Positions 54,363-61,420 of a stretch of DNA of 64,000 nt are shown here, in pieces. The position numbers were made by a program, and so were the translations under genes. Under the pieces are notes generated by a model. It worked only from the letters and a program-made list of their open reading frames with translations. It ran no database searches and was not told the origin of the DNA. Positions within the stretch are counted from its first letter, which is position 1, and each line of letters starts with the position of its first letter. The stretch is from positions 1-64,000 of the IMG/VR virus record IMGVR_UViG_3300017971_000275; one strand, written 5' to 3'. Source of the stretch: a virus.

Positions 54363-54907
54363 CTACCCCAATCCAGGTCTGAAGTATCGGTTGCCGTCGT
54401 GGTCCACGGATACCGTGGCGACGCCTATGACCTTGTTTTCTTCGTTGATACTTTGCAGCGTTACCGCCTGCCCGTAATGGAGATCTGTGTGGCCTATGCT
54501 CTTTTCAACAAGCTCGGGGTCAAACACGTACTCGCCCCACTTGGATTTTTCTCTTCATCCACAAAAACCACAGGCCGGTACTTTGGGTTGAAGCGACCCG
54601 CTACCTCACGAAGCAAAACCTGCACGACCCCGTCAAGCCGTTGTATTTCCTCTGCCATGGCAGTAAGAGTTTCAGATACCTTTGTTGGGAAGTCTTGCAT
54701 GGGGACGTAATCGAGGTCCGCCCTGTAGTTGGCTATATGCGGTCCGACACCATCCCAGCTGTAACTCCTACCACCATCACTATCGTCCAGGTACGAGCCA
54801 CAGCCCAAGCAAACGTAACCATGCCTCAGGCGAAACCACTCCGCATCCCGCGTATTGTTGGAACAGTGCCAACAAGGCTCAGGCTCTTTTTTGTTCTGTT
54901 CGCTCAT
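54363..54907 (-). CDS. Zinc-ribbon protein split by a -1 frameshift
   Basis: A first frame from ATG 54907 with CWHC and CLGC pairs (about residues 12-36) ends at 54494. A second frame, -1 relative, starting near a five-A run (54546-54550 on the complementary strand) continues the same protein with a well-formed sequence through to TAG 54363-54365, placing the next gene's RBS right after it. The joined protein is about 170 residues. Either programmed frameshift, mutation or sequencing error. Confidence 0.5.
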
Positions 54908-55131
54908 GGGTTTTTCCTGGGAAATTTTCTTATGAGATCAAACCAGCTGTGCGTAAGGACAGGAGAGCCACAAACTGGGCAGAGTGGCCTGGACTCACCA
55001 GCTTCGTAGTCCTCGTCTGAGGCGAGAGTATGGTCGTAGCAGACACAGCAGAAATACACACTGACATCAGTCGCGTTTGCTGTGTTCGTGACGTCAACGT
55101 CGTCTGAGCATAGCATTTTAGGTTCACTCAT
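54904..55131 (-). CDS. Zinc-ribbon miniprotein
   Basis: 75 residues with CCVC (about 28-31) and CPVCG (about 51-55), a complete zinc ribbon, and a basic end. ATGA overlap with the next gene. Function unknown. Confidence 0.5.
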   Translation of the reverse strand: MSEPKMLCSDDVDVTNTANATDVSVYFCCVCYDHTLASDEDYEAGESRPLCPVCGSPVLTHSWFDLIRKFPRKNP

Positions 55132-55146
55132 GCAGAAACTCCTTTA

Positions 55147-55220
55147 TGCTGCTGGTGAGAGTCGAACTCACAACATCTCGATTTTGAGTCGAGCGCCTCT
55201 GCCGATTGGGCCACAGCAGC
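55147..55220 (-). tRNA. tRNA-like, Leu (CAA) anticodon, class I variable loop
   Basis: 74 nt. Acceptor GCTGCTG/CAGCAGC, D-stem GCC/GGC, anticodon loop CTCAAAA (anticodon CAA), 5-nt variable loop, T-arm GTGAG/CTCAC. Leucine tRNAs should have a long variable arm, so recognition is doubtful. Confidence 0.75.
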
Positions 55221-55224
55221 TTAT

Positions 55225-55308
55225 TGCTGGCGGAGGGACTCGAACCCCCACGGGATTTCTCCCACTGGATCCTAAATCCAGGGTGGCTACCAATTACACC
55301 ACGCCAGC
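55225..55308 (-). tRNA. tRNA-Leu (TAG)
   Basis: 84 nt, class II. Anticodon loop TTTAGGA with anticodon TAG, variable arm GGGAGAAATCCC, T-arm GGGGG-type. Located 4 nt from the previous tRNA. Confidence 0.85.
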
Positions 55309-55317
55309 TCATAAGTG

Positions 55318-55326
55318 TATTTTACA
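55318..55326 (-). promoter_or_regulatory. TGTAAAATA motif upstream of the tRNA pair
   Basis: Reverse-complement copy of the motif, 10 nt upstream of the tRNA-Leu (TAG) 5' end on the same strand. Confidence 0.35.
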
Positions 55327-55359
55327 AGACCGCCTTCCACTGCCAACAACTGCCAAAAC

Positions 55360-55394
55360 AAAAAGGGGGAGGAGCCCCGAAGAACTCCTCCCCC
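55360..55394 (-). terminator. Intrinsic terminator after the ARPP-1-like gene
   Basis: A perfect 10-bp GC stem GGGGGAGGAG/CTCCTCCCCC (55365-55374 and 55385-55394) with a 10-nt loop; minus-strand transcripts run into TTTTTGTTTTGG after it. Very strong. Confidence 0.88.
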
Positions 55395-55423
55395 GAAAGG
55401 GCTTGGGTGGGACTATTCCCAAG

Positions 55424-56455
55424 CTAAATCTGGAACGCTCTGGTGAGCTTCCAGCCTTTGCGAGGATCCCATCCCTCAGACATTACCATCGACGCGTACA
55501 GGATGCTATCCGTGTTCGTGTCCGAGGCGATCTGCCCGAAGAACTGGTCGTTGCGGATCGTGGTCAGTCTGGCGACAGTGCTCCGTCCCTGCTCTGTCTC
55601 CTTGTGGAAAGGAGTATCCAACAGATCGCGCACCTGCTTCCTGACTAGCTCATCCTGCTGCTGGTCGGCGCTCTCCAACGCGTCACACAAGGCGTCCATG
55701 TTGGTGAGGTCATCTACCTGCAGAGGCGTTCTGGTCTTGAGAACCTTGTCCGCATCCTGCTTCTGGCGCGAAGCCATGATGGCAGCAGAACCGTAGCAAA
55801 CACGGACCAGTGGTTCCCATACAGATTTCCAGTACGCAGCTGAAGGAGCTCGCTCGACGCCAACCACGTTACCGCTGATCAGGATGATGGCACCAACCTG
55901 GTTGTCTACGATCTCGAACTCTGCGATGAACTGATCCAGCTCCTCGGCGAACTGCTGCATGTACTGCACCAGGTTCTGTGTGGAGCTCATACCAGATTGC
56001 GCAGAAAAGGAGCCGATGGACTGCCATAGCTTGTTGTACCGTCGATCCTTTCTCTTCTCCAACGCTGGACGACGCAAAGCCAGCGGCAGAATCAGCATCT
56101 TGTGCTGGTCCTCGCGAATGTAGCCACCCTGCGTAGCCTGGATGCACATGGCGTTGTCCCAGACCTCCCGTCCCTTCGGAGGAACGATACCAGCGGTTGC
56201 CATCGCATGGTCCTGCGCTGCCTGCTTGACAACGTAACCAACATGTGTTGGCAGCAGAACTGGCTTGCCCGAAGGGTTCGAGAAGACCATTTCTCCGTAG
56301 TTGCGCGTCCCGACGCGGACCACGTCTGGATTCTCGAAGCGGTCATCCTGTAGATCTTCATCGAGGATCAACGGAATCACCTGCATCACACCGACCGTCT
56401 GGATGCGCCCGACTTCGCAACCGCGAAGGATTTCTTTGATCGTTAGAGGCTGCAT
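55424..56455 (-). CDS. ARPP-1-like protein
   Basis: 343 residues. The first third (IRPLTIKEIL-like start, then PVLLPTHVGYVVKQ, GIVPPKG, VWDNAMCIQATQG) resembles ARPP-1 (ADP-ribosylglycohydrolase- and phosphatase-associated) domains, which sit in RNA/NAD-linked conflict systems in bacteria. It lies 1 nt downstream of the Ro60-like gene in one operon. Function inferred only as part of an RNA-handling pair; the C-terminal two thirds is unassigned. Confidence 0.4.
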   Translation of the reverse strand: MQPLTIKEILRGCEVGRIQTVGVMQVIPLILDEDLQDDRFENPDVVRVGTRNYGEMVFSNPSGKPVLLPTHVGYVVKQAAQDHAMATAGIVPPKGREVWDNAMCIQATQGGYIREDQHKMLILPLALRRPALEKRKDRRYNKLWQSIGSFSAQSGMSSTQNLVQYMQQFAEELDQFIAEFEIVDNQVGAIILISGNVVGVERAPSAAYWKSVWEPLVRVCYGSAAIMASRQKQDADKVLKTRTPLQVDDLTNMDALCDALESADQQQDELVRKQVRDLLDTPFHKETEQGRSTVARLTTIRNDQFFGQIASDTNTDSILYASMVMSEGWDPRKGWKLTRAFQI

Positions 56456-56456
56456 A

Positions 56457-58577
56457 TTACACCTCCTGCTGCAGCTCGTCCATCGGACGTTGTAGTACAG
56501 CCGCAGCCTGCTGACCGAGTTTCGTGTACAGGACGTAGTCTGTGCTTCGACCTGCTTTCTTGACTAGCCTACGGCGCCTTAGCGCTTCGACTGTCTGTGG
56601 CCTCACGCCAGCACCGCGGTAGTTGATTTTCCCGTCGACCTGGACTCTGTCCATATCAACGAGAGCATCGCGCATCGTCGGAGAGAGCTCACCGACAACG
56701 TCAAGTAGACGCTGCGTTACTGCCACCGAACGTCGCCGTCGTGGCTTGGGCAGCTCCACCTTAGGCGCCTGGAGCGCCTTCTGGCCCTGCCGCAGCAGCG
56801 CACGCAGACCGTTGAGCGGATCCTGCTCCAACGCTTCACGTAGAAGCGCAGTCCCGAAAGACTTGGGATCCTGCACAGGCATCGTCGGGATCACCCCTGA
56901 AGCCAATGAGCGCACCGAAGCAGTCTCCGCAGCAGACACAGGGTTCAGGTGGTAGATGGGCGTCGAAACCCCCATCTGCCTGATGGCCCGGACAGTCTCA
57001 GCGAAACGTCCAGCTGGGGTGTTGTCGTAACCATCGCTGATCACGTACACCGCAGACGGACGGTGATCGCGCATCGCTTTGGCCAGCGGCAACGCCAACG
57101 AGGTGTCCCCCGATGGACGTACCAGCCTACCACTGCGCTTACCACCAACCAGAACCCGACGGGCTCCTGCAGCTTGTAGCATGTCGCTCAGCGCCAAAGC
57201 AGATGCCATTGGACGAAGCTTCTGCGTCTCATCTCCAGACATCGAGCCTGAGGCGTCGACGATGACCACTGCATCAGAGCAGTCGAACGGCAGCAACGTG
57301 GCTGCCTGCTCAGCTTTCTCATCCAGCACATCGCGAATCTCCGCCGTCATCCCACGCTCGTAAGCGTAGACGTACAGCTTGATCGCGTCGTAGCGCTTCG
57401 GATCAAAGTCAGCCTTCGCCCCAGCTCGCTGCAGGCGCCGCTGGTGCTTGATCTTCTGCCCGTCAGTGAGCGCCTTCGTCTTCGACGTCAGACGCAATAC
57501 GTCGTCATGTGAGCGATCCTTGTGGAACACAGACCGGATACCTTCCAGAACTTCTGGGGGCAGGTTGCGTCCATCACGCAGGTCGTCACGCGCGTTGACG
57601 TAAGCCTTCAGGAGCGGAACCGTCCACGACTCTTCTGTGCTACCCAGCACAAACGCGACACACTGGCTGACGTGCCCTCGGTCGTTGTCGGTGTAGGCCC
57701 ACACGTGATCGTTGAGGATCCCGCGCTCTTTTTGCGTCCAGTGACGCTTACGGCAAATGCTGGCCACCATTGAAGCGGCGCGCTTACCCCACGCGTGCTG
57801 GAGCGCCCGACGCATCTTCCGGCGGTACTTGACAGCCCACCAGTCGAGCTTATCGGACCCCAAGATTGAGGTCAGGATCACCCGGCGCGTACGCTTATTG
57901 TTGCAGCCCGACTGATGCAGCATCTCGAAGAGCTGGAACATACGCGGAGCGGTAACCGCATTGACCAGGGCGGTGATGAGCTCGCGCTCACGCTGCAGGT
58001 CATACTGCGTAGGACGTCCCACTCCTGGCCACTCCAACAGCATCCACGCGGCCAGCTTACGTGCGTTGTCCGTCAAACCTGACAGGCACGACAGCAATCC
58101 GTAGGCGCCGCGGTCGATACTGAACATCGCGGCGTGCGCCAGCTTCTCGGCGCGCTGCTGGTCTTCCTTGGTGTTGTAGTGCGTTGCCCGGTTCATACCA
58201 GTCGTCGCCTGATCCAAGTAAGACGCCACTACGCGTCCAACGATCCGCTGCTCGCGCGGGTTGAGGTTTACTCTATCACCGCGCAATAGTTTCTTGGCGA
58301 GGCCAGGAACCTCTGGGATCGCGTAGCGCTCGCAGAAAATGCGGTTGCTGGTGCACTTATTGTACACCTTGTCCGCATCGGCTTGGTCTGGAACGATGTA
58401 ACCGTCCAGTAGCCTACCGTTGGGACCAGGAACTGCTTTGAGTCCCGGCTCCACGGACAAGCCGAGCTTGAGCCCGAACTTGCGCCCGCGCTCGCTGCCG
58501 TCGATGAACAACACGTGAGAGGTGGACTTCGCCCCCAGCTCACGGCGCAACTTGGTCGTTTGTAGTCCCTTACGCAT
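56457..58577 (-). CDS. Ro60/TROVE-like vWA protein with C-terminal winged helix
   Basis: 706 residues from ATG 58577. N-terminal 430 residues are a helical repeat domain (motifs NKRTRRVILTSILGSDKL and WWAVKYRRKMRRALQHAWG). The vWA domain has an intact MIDAS: DASGSMSG at 441-448, T492 in GDTSLALPL, D515 in ISDGYDN. The last 100 residues are a winged-helix-like fold. Ro60 proteins bind misfolded and Y RNAs; the Y-RNA-like cluster 2 kb away supports this reading. Its own sigma70 promoter lies upstream. Confidence 0.6.
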   Translation of the reverse strand: MRKGLQTTKLRRELGAKSTSHVLFIDGSERGRKFGLKLGLSVEPGLKAVPGPNGRLLDGYIVPDQADADKVYNKCTSNRIFCERYAIPEVPGLAKKLLRGDRVNLNPREQRIVGRVVASYLDQATTGMNRATHYNTKEDQQRAEKLAHAAMFSIDRGAYGLLSCLSGLTDNARKLAAWMLLEWPGVGRPTQYDLQRERELITALVNAVTAPRMFQLFEMLHQSGCNNKRTRRVILTSILGSDKLDWWAVKYRRKMRRALQHAWGKRAASMVASICRKRHWTQKERGILNDHVWAYTDNDRGHVSQCVAFVLGSTEESWTVPLLKAYVNARDDLRDGRNLPPEVLEGIRSVFHKDRSHDDVLRLTSKTKALTDGQKIKHQRRLQRAGAKADFDPKRYDAIKLYVYAYERGMTAEIRDVLDEKAEQAATLLPFDCSDAVVIVDASGSMSGDETQKLRPMASALALSDMLQAAGARRVLVGGKRSGRLVRPSGDTSLALPLAKAMRDHRPSAVYVISDGYDNTPAGRFAETVRAIRQMGVSTPIYHLNPVSAAETASVRSLASGVIPTMPVQDPKSFGTALLREALEQDPLNGLRALLRQGQKALQAPKVELPKPRRRRSVAVTQRLLDVVGELSPTMRDALVDMDRVQVDGKINYRGAGVRPQTVEALRRRRLVKKAGRSTDYVLYTKLGQQAAAVLQRPMDELQQEV

Positions 58578-58651
58578 GGCGGGTGTCCCTTTCTGCACTG
58601 GTGAGAGTGCAAGTAATAATGTGTGGCCTTAATAAAAGCGGCCAGCAGATA

Positions 58652-58680
58652 CTTTATAAACAGTCGGTATGTCGTTGTCA
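58652..58680 (-). promoter_or_regulatory. Sigma70-type promoter for the Ro60-like operon
   Basis: Minus strand TTGACA (58675-58680), 17-nt spacer, TATAAA (58652-58657), 75 nt before the start codon; the leader contains a GGCC-stem hairpin and CACATTA. Confidence 0.75.
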
Positions 58681-58690
58681 AGTGTCAAGC

Positions 58691-59090
58691 GTACCACTAA
58701 CACGTGCGTGTGGAGCGCTTGCCGTGCCAGCAGGAGGCAGACAACACCGATTCGTACCACCCACACGTACGTTGGAAGCATATAGCATGGCAGCGACGTC
58801 CTTGCTGGACATGAACGTACCATCCACACATAGGTGGGAAGCACGAAGAGCTGGGCCGGCAGGTCTTCCAGAGGCAGCGTACCATCCACACATACGTGGG
58901 AAGCATCTATAGCCAGGAGGGCCAGTCCGTCGATCGCGGCGTACCACCCACACGTGCGTAGGGAGCACGTACTGTCTGCTTACCCCTAGGCAATGCCTGC
59001 AAGTACCACCCACACGTACATGGGAAGCGCTCAGCGCGTGGGCAGGGCCACAAGCCGGGGCTACGTACCACCCACATGCGTGTTGCCGAG
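58691..59090 (-). CRISPR. CRISPR-like array of seven repeats, overlapping the 3' end of tnpB
   Basis: Seven copies of a 26-nt repeat start at 58691, 58754, 58817, 58879, 58941, 59003 and 59065, separated by six unique 36-37-nt spacers. On the plus strand the repeat begins GTACCACCCACAC and ends GTGGGAAGC, with a CCCAC/GTGGG stem. The copy at 59065-59090 is degenerate in its second half and contains the last codons of tnpB; its stop TAG (59061-59063) lies at the repeat-spacer border. Spacers do not resemble one another. No cas1, cas2 or other cas gene is seen. Confidence 0.8.
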
Positions 59091-60437
59091 CTTCGCAACT
59101 CGGCTTTCCTGCTTCTTAGGCTCCGCTACCGGAGGTCCTCCACAGGCTGCTTTACCGCATGATCTGCGGCTGTTGAAATTTTTGATGTTCTTCGCAGCGT
59201 TGATGTCAGCGTTTTCTGTGTGGCCGCACTCAACGCACAAGAACACGTCTCTGGTTTTTCGGTTTTCCTTGGAAACATGCCCACACACGGAACACGCCTG
59301 CGACGTGTAGTGCGGTGGAACAAGGATCAGCTTGCCTCCTCGTTCTTTGAGCTTGTACTCCAGCATGGTCTCGAACATGCCCCAGCCTCTTTCCAAAATG
59401 GAGCGGTTCAGACCGGACTTTTGTTTGACGTTTTTGCCGGGCTCTTCTTTCGTGCCCTTAGCGCTTTTCGTCATGTTTGCTATCTGTAGATCTTCCAGCA
59501 CCACCACACCGTAACGCTCCGCGTAGTAGTTCGATTCTTTGTGGAGGAGATCTCGCAGCATCCGACTTTTACGCTTCCTGAGGCGAGACAAGTTGGCTAC
59601 AGCTTTACGATGGTTAGCCGAGTGTCTTGTCTTCAAACACTTCTTCTTGCGCTTCTTCTTAACCTTTTTTGTGTCGGTATCTATTTGGCGCACTGCCCGC
59701 TTGATGCGCTTTTCAATGGCAAAGTAGGCTTGCGGGAGCTCAACCAAACGACCGTCGCTGTCTGCGATCAAGTATTTGACGCCGCGGTCGATTCCCACGA
59801 TGGGAATATCTTTTTCCGCTGGTGTTGGAATCTCCAGTACGTAAGAGCACGACGCGTACCACTTACCAGCCTCAAGACAGATCGTACATCGACGCAAGGA
59901 TTTAAATTCCGGCATACGATGAGTTTTTGTGCGGATGTACCCTAAGCTTCTCCCGTAAACATAGATCATGCCATCAAGGAGCTTCCACGCAGAAGCTCCG
60001 AAAATGCCGATACCGACCGGTCTATTACGCCCTCGGAATTTTGGCTTACCTCCTCTACCTTCGTACCACGCGGTGAAAGCGCGGTTTACTGCTTCGACGA
60101 TCAAGATCATCGCGGCGCGCGGAACTCCTTTAAAGAAGTCCATTTTGCGGATCTCGGTGAGCTGCGCTGACATGCCCCGGCTAGCGTGCTGGAAGAATTC
60201 CTTCCAGCCCCGCTTCTTGGGATCCATCTCGATGCCCACCTGACGGTAAGCGTTGGTTAGCAGTCCTTCGTCATCGTAGCGCGTAGCCCGACGATGCGCA
60301 TACATAAACCGGTGCTCCAGCACTACGTTGTAAAGTACGCGTAGGCGCCATTCCCAGTCGCGCAGGATTTCTTCCTGTTGGGGTGTTGGATAAATGCGGT
60401 AACGAGTAGCGCGTTCCAGTTTGAGCTTCTCGCTCAT
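59061..60437 (-). CDS. tnpB: TnpB-like RNA-guided nuclease (IS605 OrfB family)
   Basis: 458 residues. RuvC-type catalytic residues all present: D217 (IVGIDRGV), E315 (VVLEDLQ), D411 (ENADINAAKN). Zinc ribbon CxxC pairs at C382/C385 and C401/C404. The C-terminal KKQES motif is the usual TnpB tail whose DNA also encodes the 3' scaffold of the guide RNA. No TnpA or terminal repeats are nearby, so it seems a domesticated or stand-alone effector. Its 3' end enters the CRISPR-like array. RBS GGGGA and ATG 60437. Confidence 0.85.
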   Translation of the reverse strand: MSEKLKLERATRYRIYPTPQQEEILRDWEWRLRVLYNVVLEHRFMYAHRRATRYDDEGLLTNAYRQVGIEMDPKKRGWKEFFQHASRGMSAQLTEIRKMDFFKGVPRAAMILIVEAVNRAFTAWYEGRGGKPKFRGRNRPVGIGIFGASAWKLLDGMIYVYGRSLGYIRTKTHRMPEFKSLRRCTICLEAGKWYASCSYVLEIPTPAEKDIPIVGIDRGVKYLIADSDGRLVELPQAYFAIEKRIKRAVRQIDTDTKKVKKKRKKKCLKTRHSANHRKAVANLSRLRKRKSRMLRDLLHKESNYYAERYGVVVLEDLQIANMTKSAKGTKEEPGKNVKQKSGLNRSILERGWGMFETMLEYKLKERGGKLILVPPHYTSQACSVCGHVSKENRKTRDVFLCVECGHTENADINAAKNIKNFNSRRSCGKAACGGPPVAEPKKQESRVAKLGNTHVGGT

Positions 60438-60460
60438 GCGTAATGGTCCCCGGTAATGTG

Positions 60461-60477
60461 GTCCGCTTTTAGCGGAC
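60461..60477 (-). promoter_or_regulatory. Hairpin in the tnpB leader
   Basis: Perfect 6-bp stem GTCCGC/GCGGAC with loop TAAAA, then CACATTACC, 24 nt before the start of tnpB; a comparable hairpin-CACATTA arrangement precedes the Ro60-like gene. Confidence 0.35.
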
Positions 60478-60486
60478 GGTAATAAA

Positions 60487-60565
60487 TCGAGGAAGTTTGA
60501 AGGTCGCGTGGTGAATGGTTTTCAAATGAGCGAAAAACTTCTGTAGCAACCTAAGCAGTCCTCGA
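60487..60565 (-). ncRNA. Y-RNA-like module A
   Basis: Lower stem TCGAGGA/TCCTCGA, internal loop, second stem AGGTTGC/GCGACCT, TACAG motif, and an enclosed 40-nt payload with no tRNA. Last of six modules on the minus strand. Confidence 0.6.
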
Positions 60566-60579
60566 TACTCGTAAATAGC

Positions 60580-60699
60580 TGGTGGAAATGTGAACGTCAA
60601 GTTTTGGTGAATTGCAGGACTCGAACCTGCGACCCTCTCGTTGATAGCGAGATGCTCATCCAACTGAGCTAAATTCTGTATTGACGTTGCCGTCCACCA
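60580..60699 (-). ncRNA. Y-RNA-like module B
   Basis: Lower stem TGGTGGA/TCCACCA, second stem AACGTCAA/TTGACGTT, TACAG, enclosing a tRNA domain in normal order. Both stems differ in sequence from the other modules but keep pairing, giving strong covariation. Confidence 0.75.
60605..60678 (-). tRNA. tRNA domain with ATC anticodon (Asp-like), weak acceptor
   Basis: D-stem GCTC/GAGC, anticodon stem TCTCG/CGAGA, loop CTATCAA (anticodon ATC, codon GAU), T-arm GCAGG/CCTGC. Only five acceptor base pairs (GAATT/AATTC) and a CCA-like end follow, so it may be a tRNA mimic rather than a functional tRNA. Confidence 0.55.
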
Positions 60700-60702
60700 A
60701 AA

Positions 60703-60748
60703 TGGAGCGCTTGGGAATCGAACCCTATCGAGCCACCAGGGTGCTCCA
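60703..60748 (-). tRNA. 46-nt tRNA-like remnant
   Basis: TGGAGC/GCTCCA acceptor-like ends and a TTCGATT T-loop remain but no D- or anticodon arm. It fills the whole gap between modules B and C. Possibly a deleted tRNA gene or a truncated module. Confidence 0.4.
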
Positions 60749-60750
60749 GA

Positions 60751-60887
60751 AGAGGAAATGTGAAAGCAAAGAGAATGAGTTTTGAACTTCTCGGGCATAG
60801 AGAGCCCGAGCCTGGATTCGAACCAGGAACCTTTCGTTTTACGGACGAATGTTCTTCCAATTTTCTGTACTTGCTTTGCAGTCCTCT
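60751..60887 (-). ncRNA. Y-RNA-like module C with a circularly permuted tRNA
   Basis: Lower stem AGAGGA/TCCTCT, second stem AAGCAA/TTGCTT, TACAG. Enclosed tRNA domain is permuted in the D-loop. A conserved hairpin (60904-60919) and the string GAACAGATA lie just upstream, as in module D. Confidence 0.75.
60781..60864 (-). tRNA. Circularly permuted tRNA domain, GTA anticodon (Tyr)
   Basis: Order on the transcript: D-stem 3' strand GAAC, anticodon arm TTCGT/ACGAA with loop CCGTAAA (anticodon GTA), T-arm CCTGG/CCAGG, acceptor CTCGGGC, linker TCTCTAT, acceptor GCCCGAG, D-stem 5' strand GTTC. The ends sit in the D-loop. Position 33 is C instead of the universal T, and there is no long variable arm, so decoding is doubtful. 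Confidence 0.65.
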
Positions 60888-60930
60888 ACATCGAATATCT
60901 GTTCACCGCATGAGCAGTGGTTGTTTTAGA

Positions 60931-61055
60931 TAGAGGAAATGTGACAGCAGCAATTCCCAATGAACTTCTCCCCGTTAAAAGCCGGGGAGCTTGGATTCGA
61001 ACCAAGACCTATCACTTTGGAGGTGATTGTTCTGTACTTGCTGTGCAGTCCTCTA
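60931..61055 (-). ncRNA. Y-RNA-like module D with a circularly permuted tRNA
   Basis: Lower stem TAGAGGA/TCCTCTA, second stem CAGCA/TGCTG, TACAG whose G is also the first base of the D-stem. Encloses a permuted tRNA. A related hairpin at 61071-61086 precedes it. Confidence 0.75.
60953..61032 (-). tRNA. Circularly permuted tRNA domain, CCA anticodon (Trp)
   Basis: Order: D-stem GAAC, anticodon arm ATCAC/GTGAT with loop CTCCAAA (anticodon CCA), T-arm CTTGG/CCAAG, acceptor CTCCCCG, linker GCTTTTAA, acceptor CGGGGAG, D-stem GTTC. Discriminator G as in bacterial tRNA-Trp. This is the most tRNA-like of the three permuted domains. Confidence 0.7.
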
Positions 61056-61097
61056 CACCGTTTATCTGTTCGCCGCTTGCGCGACGGGTATTTTAAA

Positions 61098-61243
61098 TCG
61101 AGGAAGGGTATCGGTAGAAGATGGATTGTTTATCCACCGCATCAATAAGCGGTTGCCTTTACCAATTTGGCCACATCCCCCTAGTTGGGGATGCCAGGAC
61201 TTGAACCTGGAAAATTTTCCTGTACCTACCGATTAGTCCTCGA
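61098..61243 (-). ncRNA. Y-RNA-like module E with a permuted tRNA-like domain
   Basis: Lower stem TCGAGGA/TCCTCGA, second stem ATCGGTAG/CTACCGAT (8 bp, perfect), TACAG. The start of the module overlaps the end of the small CDS at 61226-61405. Confidence 0.75.
61123..61216 (-). tRNA. Circularly permuted tRNA-like domain with 8-nt anticodon loop
   Basis: Order: T-arm CCAGG/CCTGG, acceptor CATCCCC, discriminator A, linker ACTAG, acceptor GGGGATG, D-stem GCC/GGC, anticodon stem ACCGC/GCGGT, 8-nt loop TTATTGAT, then a GGAT/ATCC variable-arm hairpin. The loop length and ambiguous anticodon argue for mimicry rather than decoding. Confidence 0.55.
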
Positions 61244-61405
61244 AAAATGATTTCTCCTCACGTTATCGTAGGCTTTAGCAGCCTGCGCTCTTGTTGTCTT
61301 GATGCCCTCTCGGGCTTGCGTCGCGATGATCGTCCGGATCATCAGCTCTCTACGTTGCGCCTCATTACTGAGGATCGAGCGGATGTCAAGGCGTCTTCGC
61401 GGCAT
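61226..61405 (-). CDS. 59-residue basic helical protein (missed small gene)
   Basis: ATG 61405 with an AGGTAG-like RBS, TAG at 61226-61228. Highly basic N-terminus (MPRRRLDIR) and a long Arg/Ala/Gln helix. Its last codons run through the lower stem and second stem of module E. No family recognised. Confidence 0.45.
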   Translation of the reverse strand: MPRRRLDIRSILSNEAQRRELMIRTIIATQAREGIKTTRAQAAKAYDNVRRNHFSRTNR

Positions 61406-61420
61406 CTACCTAAAAATTAG

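Noticed and set aside
55147-55220. Selenocysteine or UGA suppressor tRNA
   Set aside because: Proper placement of the anticodon stem gives loop CTCAAAA with anticodon CAA, not TCA.
58691-59090. Array repeats read as a short tandem-repeat protein (recurrent LPTYVWMVR-like peptides)
   Set aside because: The open frames exist only because the repeat itself lacks stops; the spacers between the repeats are unrelated and the frame has no RBS.
59061-60437. Complete IS605/IS200 transposon
   Set aside because: No TnpA and no recognisable left end; the right flank is a repeat array, so no element boundary can be set.
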